Part shown: positions 24,512 to 35,980 of the stretch, in pieces | How the letters are laid out: the number at the start of each line of letters is the position of its first letter | Position numbering within the stretch: the stretch's first letter is position 1 | DNA from: Nemania diffusa | Taxonomy: Eukaryota > Ascomycota > Sordariomycetes > Xylariales > Xylariaceae | Assembly (NCBI GenBank): GCA_038501195.1 | Contig: JBBPUQ010000001.1 | Location: 5,828,001-5,892,000, forward strand | Direction: 5' to 3' | DNA: 64,000 nucleotides | The notes under the pieces: model-generated | Database searches by the model: none | Told to the model about the DNA's origin: nothing | What the model saw: only the letters and a program-made list of their open reading frames with translations | Program-made: the position numbers and the translations under genes

Positions 24512-27500
24512 TAGGATAGATCACGTTTAAGCCTTTCAAACCCACGCCTCGATTGTGATGAATCCCCCTACTTCTCCCACTATGCAATGCCGTGATACAG
24601 TCGATCAGGCCAGCCTCACGTCAAACCGTACCCGTTTCCCCTGGTCAGTTCCGTTTCGGTTCTCACCACCCCATCCACTCCCCACGTGCGCGTGACCAGC
24701 CTCGGTCGTCAGAAAACGCGATGCGCCTCACTCGCTCAGCTGAGCCAGCTGGGAATCGGACGCCTGTGCCGGGAGGCAGCCTACGGAGGGTTCATATATG
24801 CGCACCCATTACGTCTACCTAGCCCCCCATCCTCGCGGCGCCCGCCGGCGTCGCATAGGTGCCTGCTTGGCGGGCGGCCCGTGGGCGTGGCCGCCGGCGC
24901 TTCGTGAGGTTTGAGAAGCGGCGAGCCGGCGAATCGGATCCCTCGGCATCGCTGGCTCTCTTGGCGCGCGATGGCTGTCGGTAATTACATCGTTGAAGGC
25001 TACGCAGCAGCAGCGGCGGCGGCGGCGGCGGCCGTTCTGGTCTGGTCGGGTGGGTTGCGACCTGGGGGGGTCATGACCTGGTGTTTCGGTCCTTTTGTTT
25101 CTGGCTTGGCAGGCTGTCTATTACGTAGCCTGGTTAAGAAAGGCTGTGGCTGGGAGCCTTGTTGAGGGCGCACAGACAGATAGATAGCTTGTAATTTTGG
25201 GCTTTTTTTTTTTGTGGGTTAGATATTCGTGTTGGTGATGCTGTGCGAGGTGTGAGCCTTGGGTTAGATGTGGTTGTAGTCCCCTTGTTGCGCATGGACA
25301 TGGGCAGAGGGGAACCTTTGCTCCCGCGGGGCTTGGAGAATACGGAATACTGGGATCATTAATTGAGCTGTCAGTCATATCTGTCAGTCTATCAGTCGGC
25401 CTGGTCTAAAGTTAGCTACTTCGCGAACGATGCGACGATTTTTTTCTCTCGATGTGACGTTGCCCTTGACCTTGACCACAATGAATGCTACTCCTCATCG
25501 TTCACCGGTTTTTTTTCTTCTTCTTCTCCCCTCTTTCACTTCCCCGCCTGCGAACCGGGGATCGATGCTGATTGTGACTCCTCGTGTGCTCCCGGCTGCT
25601 ATTCTCGGCTTGGGACATGTCGGGCTGATTGTTTCCTTAATCGCGTCGAGGCTGACCGGCGTTCAAATAGACCGCGTTCGTGCGAGTGAAAATCGCGTCG
25701 CAAAAGCGCGTTGCGAGGCGCGTTGAGGTTTTGGTGCGCGACTAAAAGCCGCTTCGGCTAATTATATGCAGCTAGGTATCTTGGTGATCTACGTATGTAT
25801 GACTCACTCATGCGTGTCTTAGTGCGCATCTCATATCTGACGATCTCACTCACGACACACGGCGAAAGTACAGTTTTTCTAGAGTCTACATTATGCCGTG
25901 ACCATGGTAATGAGCTTCACCGACAGGTAGGTAGGTGATGAGATAGGTGGTAGGTAGTCTTAGTTCCGCAAGCGTGCATGCATGCTGCATATCCCAGGAA
26001 TAATGACTCACTGAGTCACTCAACTCACTCAATCAACTACTGTACCCTCGCTCTGTCTCTCGCTAGCTCACAACTTCAACGACTCTTTTCCCCGCCGCCG
26101 CCGCTCCCGCCACACGCAACGGGCGGACGACGATCGACACGGCCACAGGCCACGAGATCTGAAACAAGCACGGGTGGGGTGGGCAACGTGAGGGAAACGC
26201 TCCCGACCACGCTGCACCGAACGTACGGGAAGAGGACAGAAGAATCTGAAACGTCGACAACCGCAGCTGCCGATCCAGACCACTCGCCAAGGCGTCCTCC
26301 CCCTCCCGTCCAGACCAGACGCACATGCAAGGCGAGGAGAGAAGACGTTTCTGCCTTGGTCTCTGCCCTCGTTCTGGCACGGTCTAGATACAGTAGATAG
26401 GGAGCCACGCTATTACTATGCTATAGCCATGCTATAGTATGCTATAGTATATACTATGGAGTTAGGCATGTCGGATGGCATCCTGTGGGGAATGGATGGA
26501 TGGATGTGCGCACTTGGCATGATGGTGGATTGAATGTGCGATGACTGGTCGTGGACATGTCATGAATTGCCCGACGGCCAATGGGAAATTCAATGCGTGC
26601 CAGACACGTTCAACGCGGTGTGTGGAGGGCGCCGATTGGCTGCACCTCCACCGCCGCGCAGCTCGCCGCGTGTTGTTTCCGGCTCACTGTCTTCTACGCA
26701 GCGAGTAGTCTTTCTCGCTGCTCCTCCCCACACTTCCGTGCTGCTGCTGTTTGGTGTGTTCGGGAGGATCTGGGATTTGGGGAAATAATCGCACGGGCCA
26801 CTACCCGCTCTGCTGTCATCTATCCATTTATCTATCTAATCTACCACTATATAAGCGGGTATCTATGCGTAGTTCGTCATGCTTGGCGCCAAGACTGAAA
26901 CCAGTCCCGAAGTGGAAGTCCAAGGGTCGTGGTGGAGGCGCGGGCGAATTGGCCAATGAGGGCCCGAGACCACCGCCCTTTTCGTTGCGAAGCGCTTGTG
27001 GTGCGCATGGAGTTACGCGCCGACATGGAGCCCGGCGCCTCTCTCCCTTGGGAGTAACGAGGTGGGTAGCAAGCGAAGCTGGTACCGAGGCCGGAAGTAC
27101 TGTAAGTTAGTAGATGGGTTTCAGAGGGGAGGACGGACTAGTAAGTAGGGCGAGGGAGGCCATGAGAGAATGACTATCATTATCGCACGGGACTCCTTAT
27201 TGTGCTTGGTAGTGTTAGAGGTTGAGTGTTGGGTGGGTGGCGGCCAGGAACCAAAAAAAAAAGATATATACATCGTGGAAGCCCCCAAACCCCTTGCAGC
27301 AATGCAATGTCAAGGCCTTTTTTAAGGGCAAATCTAACATCATGAGATGGTCTTTTTTACTTAACATAGGCAGCACCCTGGTGAGGTTTCGGCCCTTGAT
27401 ACTCTGTAAGTCAGATGGGTAGAATCCGGTCCGGCTGACGACGACGACGAGCGGTGGCTGCATTTTCTGGCCAGAGTCGGACGGGGCTCTTTTTCGCCCT

Positions 27501-30500
27501 CGGCGATGACCACGAGCCGAGAAATCCTTCGCAAATTCTTTGTCGTTTTTCACCCCTATGCATTCTGTCTGTTCAGCTTGCGATACTGTAGTAAGTATAT
27601 ACACATACAGTAGCTGTATATAGAATCACAGTCAGAACATGGTCGCAATCTCCTACCGGCGCTTAATCAACTCAACCCGATGCACATCTTGCCGCATCTA
27701 GACAGGTGGATATGTCGATACGATATATAGCTCGCCAGTAGCCGCCGCGGTTAATTATGAGTGGGGATCAGAGATCAGTCCAGGAACAGCATAGTACAGC
27801 ATCAGGCACGCGAGTAGGCACACCGGTGACACCACAGACACACCATAAACACACCACAGTAGGTACAGCGCCAGTATCTCAAGTAGCGTAGCGAAGGTAG
27901 CGAAGGTAGGTGAATTGCTAAGCCAGGCGGCTATCCGGACCCTCCGACTTCCGGAGGAAGCGGATAGCAGTTCTGCCCATGTTATGTGATTGCAAGTAGG
28001 TATGTATGTGTGTATTCTGTGCGAGTGTCGCGATAGGCGAGAGAGGGCGGTGCGCTTGTGGCTTGTTCTGTTTCCGGCTTCATCTCGAGTGATGTGCCGC
28101 TCGCTAATGGGTAGAGCCGAGACCAAAGAGGAATGGATTTGCCCCCAACGTCTTTTTTTCCTCTTTCGCGCAGTGTCGCTAGACAATGGCACCATACCTT
28201 GTAAAGTTGGTACAGAGTACCTCTGCGTATGGGTAATGCTCAAGCGCAAGCGCGATTAGTGAGTGTATAGTAGCAGCGCTGCAACGTCGCAACCCGGTAA
28301 AGAAGAGGGAAGAACCCGGAAGTCGATCATCTTGACCTATCTATAATCCTCCTCCCTGGATCGCTACTCTGTCGTTTCGCTCTAACGCCACTTGCCATGT
28401 TCGTCATCGGCGAACTGCGCAGTTGCAGAATATGCTCTATCGCATTCTAACAGATTTAATCATTTTTCAGGATCGTCTAAAGCAAGGGGCGGAATTCGTC
28501 GTGCAGAAAGATTCAACCCTCGGCCCCTATCTAGACCCGTACGTAGACCCCTAGGTTTGGTAGACTTCAAGCAGCACTATATTGGATGCCACGCCGCACA
28601 ATACGATTGTGTATTGTGTAGTCTGTAGAGCGATGGGAACGATAATTCTCTTAGTGCCTAGTGCAGCGTCAGGTGAACATAATATGCCCTCAGAGTCTCA
28701 TCGCAGTGCATAGCAGCAGCTTTGTGTCGCCATCTCGTTCGTCGCGATGCTGCAGACGTGTGCGTGTTGGAGCGTGCACCGCGCGCGCCGAGTGACTGAA
28801 GATGCGCCGCAGCATGATCGCGAGGAGTGTCTCGCTCTGTCTCTCTCTCTCTCTCTCTCTACACATGGCAAGCATCCTCGCCCTCTCCACACTCGCGCGC
28901 TGGCGCTCTGCAGGGTTACCCAAGGACGGACCAAGTCACCAAGGGTACATGCAGAAACAAAACCCACTCAACTACAGAATACCTGGTAATCCACCACCCA
29001 CGCTAATGCAGCCGCCAACGCCCCACGTACATTCGTCCAGCAGCTAAACTACTGCCGTGGGCGCGGTACTCTTTTCTTCAGTGACTCATACGCACTTATA
29101 GACGCCTGCATTGGGTAGGTACATCCACCAATGTCCTTCCTCCATACCGGTATTGCGGGCAGGATTGTAGGTACATGGAATTGGGGCAGAATTGGGGGAC
29201 CCCGTCCTACCGAACGGAGATCAACGGGTCATATTATGTCCATTCATTGTTGAGGATCGCCCTATTTCCTATGTACATTATGTACAGTAGATAGCCCCCG
29301 ATTTAGGTACATTGGGCCCTTCGCATACAGAGGCAAGGTGGTACAGAATAGGTAGGTATCCTTGGCTGGCGTCGACTGTGATGGGGTTGAAAATTGAGTT
29401 GTCTTCCGTGCAGCCCTGACTTACATGTAAGCTATCTAGGTATATACGCCCAAATCTGAGCTTGGGTATTCATAACATTCTCAACCAGGGGCGAGAATAA
29501 AAAAAAGAGAGAGCTTTCTGTTTGTGCGCGTCACGCCACATAGCACCATATCTATATAGAGATCATATCTAAGACAATAAACATGTGTACCTTAGACACA
29601 CATGATCCATGAAGCCAGGCGGTAACAGGGTACCGGGTAATTCTACTGTACATTCTGTAAGTCACCTACAGACGTAAGGTGGGCTATGCCAAGACGGTCC
29701 ACCTTGGGAAGACTGCTTAGGGCAGACTAGGGCACTGCTCTGGCCGCTTGCCATTGGCCGACCCGACCTTAGAAGGGAGACTGGGGAGGAAACGCGAGGA
29801 AACAGAGCTTCCTTCACTGCGGTCTCTCTGCACTACGCTAATAGTAAGACCTGCCGAAGAGCCGGGTTGATTGGCCCCACTTCCGCTGCATGTACACGCT
29901 AGCTCGCCTGCTAACTATACACTATACGTACTACCTATACGCTGGATCTGGTAGGCGGGTCGTCTATTTTCGGTGGGTACCATTCATCATCCGTGTAAGT
30001 CACATTGGCTCACTCGACGTCTTCTCAACTCCCATCTCGACGCCCTCAACCCTGCCCAACCCAATGGCCACGCTAGACGTCCGCGGGCTCACACATACAT
30101 GAAATAAACTACATGTCACTAGTCTTCGACTTCCTGTGCCCATACCCCATGTTTCAGGTTTCACTCTGCCTGCATTGGGCTACTTACATCATTTGCATCC
30201 GTTTCCCTTGAGAGCTCCCGACTACGTACAGAGTGCTGATTTGCATGCGGCCCACGATGGGCCTGTCCTCCCGCTCCGAGGATAAGAGGACCTTTTTCCT
30301 CGCTCCGACTTCTCTTTCTCTCTTCATCAGCTCGGTTCCTCAGTTTCATCTCTAGACCAATACATTTGTTTCCTTGTTTCTTATCTCGCTTTCCTTGCTC
30401 CTCTGTTAGACCCACCCTCGAGGCCAGTCGACCCAGCCGCCAACCAACTTGGTTCCCTCTCTCGCCGCCGCAAAGACATCTCATCCATCCATTGGCAAAA

Positions 30501-30657
30501 TTCATACATATTCCCGCGCGTTAAACATACCGTCGTCGTCGTGGAGCTGGCTCTCCCCCTTCACTCTCTTCCAATTGTCCAATAATCTATCTATCTACTA
30601 CTACTACTACTACTCGTTCTTGTCCAAGTTGACAAGAGCATCTTATCTCTAATCGAC
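24512..30657. other. 6-kb gene-free, microsatellite-rich stretch
   Basis: No frame here has a recognisable domain. GC-rich parts (24.6-27.1 kb) give many overlapping long frames on both strands, which is a composition effect. Repeats seen are GCA/GCG at 25004-25033, CT at 28840-28860 and CTA at about 30595-30614, with many AGGTAGGT copies (25925-25960, 29349). A pyrimidine-rich tract runs from about 30290 to 30600 just before the next gene. It could be a large upstream control region with a long 5' leader for the 30.7-kb gene, or hold non-coding RNAs. Confidence 0.5.
28840..28860 (+). repeat. CT microsatellite
   Basis: About ten perfect TC units in the large intergenic region. Confidence 0.9.
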
Positions 30658-32443
30658 ATGCCTACGTGAGTTACTCTACCGTTTCACTGTCTCATGCAGC
30701 TCGACTCGACTCGACTCGACTCGAGCCGTAGGAGACAAACATCATATGACAACATAATACTAACATGCTGTGAATAGTCTGGAAGAAAGCATGTCCTTCG
30801 TTGACTTTGCTTATCCCTCATGCGAGCCGGCCACCCCGCCGAGCTTTTCTTTTGATCCGTCTCTACTCGAGATTTCTTACAATCCCGGGCATGCTCGCAC
30901 AAGCTCGTTTGACTCAATATATTCTTCTACCGAGACGTCGCCCTCCGGCTCGGTTAGCACATGTGCCACCACCCCTACCCGCTCTCCACCACCAATTCGC
31001 CAGCATGGACCCGTCTTGCTGCCCAAAATCCGCACTCAGGACCAGACTATCGAGTCACCTGCCAAGCGGGTGAAGAGATCAACTCCCCCTGTAGCCAAGC
31101 CTTCCCGCCAAAGGAGTTATCGGCCAACACACACTCGGAGCTTCACCAACCCTGAGACACTGAGCTTTGACAGCTCGTTCTACGGTACAGTCGGCTCAGT
31201 CGAGGACCAGGCTATCTTCCCCCCATCATTACTCTGCTCACCAATCTCCTTCGAGCAGACTGCTGTTGAACCTCGACGTGCAGCCAGCGTTGGGTTTGAC
31301 GGCCCTGCCCTCGAGAAATATGGCTTCCCTACATACCGTCAACTGCCCTCCTATGTTCCGGCTGTCCAACAGTCGCAACCCCAGCCTGATCAGTTCGTGT
31401 ATAGCTTCCCACAGAGGGCTTCGTCACCTTTGAGTCTGGCATCAACTCCGGACCCCACCCCGTCTACCACACTCATGAACTTCCTAACTACACCCAATCC
31501 GGCCCCTTCACTAGTGCGGTCTATTTCCTTCTCTCTCCGCGACCCCAACACCAAGCACTTCTGGTGGGATGTCCGGCAGATTCGTCAATGGTCTAACTTC
31601 AATCTTAACACTGTGCTCTCTCTGCCCGGTGCATCTAACCTGCTCACCTGCCCAGTCCCGGCGCCTCTTCTCCCCCAACCCCCCGTTACTATGCGCCATC
31701 CTGAAACTGAGGCTGCGCTGCATAACATATACGCATCGTACTACATCCCTAAGCTCAACTCAGCTCTTTCCCTATTCTCACAGCGGGCTATCCAGTTCTC
31801 CGTTCCTACCACAAAGAACAGATCCGTACATGATCACCTCATTGTCGGCAGCATGACCGGCGAGTCGTCAACCGCTGCCGCCATGTTTGGTGGTAAGCCG
31901 ACTGCTCGCGTCGTAGGACTTGTCAAGTCTTTCGACCGCTTCAACACGGGAATGCGTGTCGAGGGTAATGTCAAGCGCGTTGAGTACTTGCGTGGACTGT
32001 CCCACTTGCACCATGTCATGCGCGAGCATGGCACACGCTACGGCTTTATCCTGACTGAGATCGAGCTCGTGTTGGTGCGCAATGGCACCGAGGGAACACC
32101 CCACTTCGGGTACCTGGAAGTGACCCGAGTTCAGCTGGCCCCTCCCCAGGCAAATGATGAGGACGAGGAAGAAAGCTCTCCACTCACAGCTTGCCTCGCA
32201 CTTTGGGGTCTATGCATGTTGGCTGGTGATGAACCAGTTCTTGGGCAAGCGCCGTGGAAGGCTGAACTCGGTGCCCCTGCCGACGGCACTCGACGCAAGG
32301 CACTCGCTCGTGATGACTGGATGCCACAACCTCAGCTTGCCGAGAAGCGGGAAGCCAAGCGTGCCAGGGGTTGGGTCTTACCAGAGGAACCCGTTGGCAG
32401 AAAAGAATTAGGTAAGAGGGGTGTGCGGTATAATAGATGCTGA
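30658..32443 (+). CDS. Conserved ascomycete protein, function unknown
   Basis: The long exon is 30778-32443. The only suitable ATG is in an 8-base first exon, 30658-30665 (ATGCCTAC). It is joined over a 112-bp intron with GTGAGT donor, a TACTAAC branch site and TGAATAG acceptor. The result starts MPTLEESMSF and has 557 residues. The N-terminal half is rich in Ser, Pro and Thr and probably disordered, with a basic AKRVKRS patch near 96 that could be a nuclear signal. The C-terminal half (about 240-480) looks globular and contains NTKHFWWDVRQIRQWSNF and YGFILTEIELVLVR. I do not recognise a named domain. The acidic residues around TEIELVLVR distantly recall nuclease-like folds, but this is speculation. 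The acidic DEDEEE stretch and Lys/Arg-rich tail are also visible. Confidence 0.8.
30701..30725 (+). repeat. TCGAC pentanucleotide repeat in intron
   Basis: Four TCGAC units plus TCGAG lie inside the 112-bp first intron of the 30.7-kb gene. Such short tandem units in an intron may vary between strains. Confidence 0.85.
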
Positions 32444-35400
32444 GCATGTCTACTCTACTCATAAGTTTACAGCCTGGGCTGGTTCCTAGGCTGCCAGGTA
32501 CCATGCATTGTCTATAGATAGTGGTATCATTACTATTAATTCTTGGGGCGGGGGTGCTTTTTCATCATCGGAGTCCGGGATCCGGAGGGACTTTATGACT
32601 GATGATGGTTAGAACACGGATGGTACTAGCAATAGTAAACAGCTCTTTCACATAATATTCCATAGCAAAAAAATGAATAAAAAACTCAATCAAAATGAAG
32701 CCGATTGCCGCAAATCCGAAGCCGAGTTCCCTCGTCGTCTAGTATATCACGCCACCTGCGCCATTGCCCCCACCTTGGTTGTTGGCGTTGGATGTAACTG
32801 AATCATTATCTATAGCTACCGAATCGAGATTACCTACTTGGGGGCCTGTGCCTGAGTCCCGTATTATCGAAGCCGGCGGTAAATCCACCTTGGCAGCAAG
32901 CCCACCGCTACCGTTCCATGTAACCTACGCCCAACTACCAACCCACGCGCATGAGTGGTCGCATCGAGGACCCCCAAAATCCTGGCGTGGCCGGCTGCCG
33001 CGGAGAAAACGCCCTACGGCACATTTCCTCACCCGACGACGCGGGCCGTTTCAAAACCTGCGGGGAAAGCTGAATTCGCCATCTCTAGGCACACTGCTGT
33101 TACTGCTGCTACGCTATCGCTGTGTATGTTTCGTGGCGTGGGATTTGTGACCACCGAGGAAATCCTATCCAGCTCCCCGGAGATGGAACGGAATTTTGTT
33201 GGGTCCGTGTCTGGAATGCCGCGGTAGACGCCGTGGCCCCCGAGCACGCTGGACGGGTGACACAACATTACCACAAACTTGCACTTTTGCTGTGTTGGAA
33301 GAGAATCGGGCATCTGACGGGAAATACTTACGGGATTTCCCGAGCGCTAGGTGAGACAAGAGACAGGAAGACAAACCTAATGTTAAATCAGTTGGATTTC
33401 TTGTAAGGAGCGTCTCTGTAAACTAGATGATGTTATCGTGGAGTTTACTAACACAAGGACATCAATTGCAGCACCTTTTTGAACCAAATACTCAATTTGC
33501 GCTGTACCTTAGAGACAATTATAGGAATAGCTAAATATACTTTGATATCACTTCCAACTAACCTAGTATCGCTCGCCGACATACCACGTGAAGCAATACA
33601 CACAGCAATGACATAAAAGATGTCGGCATCATAAGTTCACTCACGGTAACTCACCAAACAGTCGAGATCTCAGCATTCGTGTACAAACACACAGACTTGG
33701 CCCTCTACGTCAACAAAGCGCACGCCCCAGCATCGAACTTATCCCCATCAACCGCACCAAACACTCCGTCAAGCAACCTCGCCTCCCCAACAATGCCCCT
33801 AGAAGACACGATCCTCACCCGCCCTTCAACCTGCCAGTTCCTCCCTACACCCATACCACGTGCCACGCCCTCTCCCTCCTCGCACGCACCAAGTAACACG
33901 AACACACACAACCCTGACGGCCCTTTGCCACCCTGACGCCCCCCTCGCACGGTTTAACTCCTCCCTCTTAACTGCCCTCCTGACCCTCCCCCGACATCGC
34001 TCCCTTGCCCTCTACCTTTGTGAGCTACCGCGCAGACCTCGGTCAGAGCATATGCGACACCGACCTCGGCCTCGCGCGGGACGATTTCTCCGGGCAGCGA
34101 GGCGGCACACTGTCTAACTACACCTCCTTCGCCGCTCTAATACAGCCTACCGGTCTCCTACACTAGGATCACGATGTAATACCTACGATAATTGTATCCA
34201 TTCGTAAATTCATTGTTATATCCATGTTAAGTAGTAAACGACTAGGGTATTCTCGCATACCGGCTCAAACGGTTTATAACTAAACGTAATTCCCAGAGTC
34301 ACCCGTGTTAACATTTCATCAGTCCGTCCCGTAACTGCGGCATTCATTCTCCCTATGGACTCAACCCACGTGGAGTCTCACATAGACTGTTCAATGAAGG
34401 CTACGCCGTTGCAGCAATTAGTAGACGTTTCTCTAAGATACAGGCGTGAATGCCCTCGGGGACCTACAATTATACTGCGTAGACAACACAGGGCAACCTT
34501 CCCAACCCAGGCGCATTGGTTCTGGAAATCCGGGGCACTGATGACTATGATGGGCGCTGAGATCAGGGGGTTAGTACGTTCACTCCCCGGTATGCGCATG
34601 CTGGGAAGTGAAGATAAATAAGGTGTCCTTACGCGGATCGCAGCTGTTTGGAATCAAGAGTTAGCTGTTATACGAGTCTGCGATGCTTTGGAAATGCAGC
34701 ATTGTAAACTATTCCTAAGGAGTCGTGGAAGTTTCAAAGGAGAACGTCTTACTCAACATAGTCGCCGAGAGGGCCTACTGCGCAGCAGTACGCAGTGTCA
34801 TAGATGATGTCGCTGCACGGGACATAGATCCGGCTCTCTAACTGGGACGGCAATGCCCAGGCAACTCCGAGTTGGGCGATCACGATTGACGGAAGAAGCT
34901 TCATCTTGACAAGATTGATGAGTTCACCCTTTCGTCTAGATAATCCTACGATGGGAATACGGTGGACTATATAGAGAACCCCGACCCCGGTTCATCATCA
35001 TGCTATTATTTTCAACTTCGATATCTGGGGTTTGGCGCTTGTCGCTTGCAGCTGAGCCTTGGCAAGCCCCTATCACACCTCGCTATGCAGCTAAGGAATC
35101 TTGCTCTATGTAGAATTCTAAGAACTGGCGGTAAAGCTAGTCTGATGTTCAAGTTCAGCTCGGTACCAGGTATAGCATAAAAGAGGTTCTGTATCGTGAT
35201 CCTTCAGCTGATATTCTCATAAGCTTTTGCCACTTGTCTCTAGGCCAATGAGTTGACAAGCGAGAGCTAGTTGTGGCATAATTAGGCGACGGAGTTAGTT
35301 GAGAGTCAAGAGGGGCTATTGACAGAGCATATTATATGTAGACCAAGTATTTCTAGACCATTTCTCGCAACCAGACAACCTTAATACCTATGCAAGAAAG

Positions 35401-35854
35401 TGAAAAGGAAACAAAAAAGAAAAAGGCTTCTCAATATGATTATCGCTTCTGATTTTGAATAATAATGTTGCGCTCTACATTTAGCTGACATCAACTCGCT
35501 TGACTACGTTGAGGAAGGGACGTGAGTGATCAAAATGTGTGCCTAGTAAAAAGGTATAGCTATATACGTCGATGAAAAAAAAAACACACACAAAAAGGGC
35601 AGTAGTAGCAGTAGTTCTCATACCAGGAGATGTCATTTAGATTAAATATAGCTATATATATATCGACGAAGTTAGGTACTAGCTCAGTCTTTCCCGAATG
35701 ATGGGGTAGGACTATTCTCCTGACACTATAGTCATATACGATCTATCACTCTCGCCGTCGCAATAGCAAGAAATCAAACCAATGTGATAGGTGAGCCTTT
35801 TGCCACCATGAAACTGAAAATGGCCATAGCGTAGGACTCTCCGAAAATCCTTGT
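32444..35854. other. Long stretch without a supportable gene
   Basis: Frames at 32764-33227, 33679-34117, 34355-34621 and 34962-35180 overlap in different frames without splice logic. 33.7-34.15 kb is GC-rich and Pro/Ser-rich in translation and might be a decayed gene, but no domain is visible. A short upstream ORF with a strong start context (GCCACCATGA) lies at 35808-35834, ahead of the NLR gene. Confidence 0.45.
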
Positions 35855-35980
35855 ATGTTAAACCGGTCCTCCCCTCAGAGCTTTTCACTTTTCATACCTT
35901 CAAAGGTATGGAAACTCCAATTCTATTGTCAGAGACTTACTACGGCGCAAATCTCTATTCAATCAAAAGAACCTTTGACT

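Noticed and set aside
25004..25033. Alanine run in an 84-residue frame
   Set aside because: It is a GCA/GCG microsatellite; the surrounding frame has no protein features.
26063..26408. Four overlapping frames on both strands in GC-rich spacer
   Set aside because: Overlap in several frames is a composition effect; low-complexity Pro/Arg/Ser translations.
32764..33406. Overlapping frames downstream of the 30.7-kb gene
   Set aside because: No consistent frame, no family match, no credible introns joining them.
33679..34180. Possible decayed Pro/Ser-rich gene
   Set aside because: Protein-like pieces appear in different frames, but I could not recognise a family or order the pieces.
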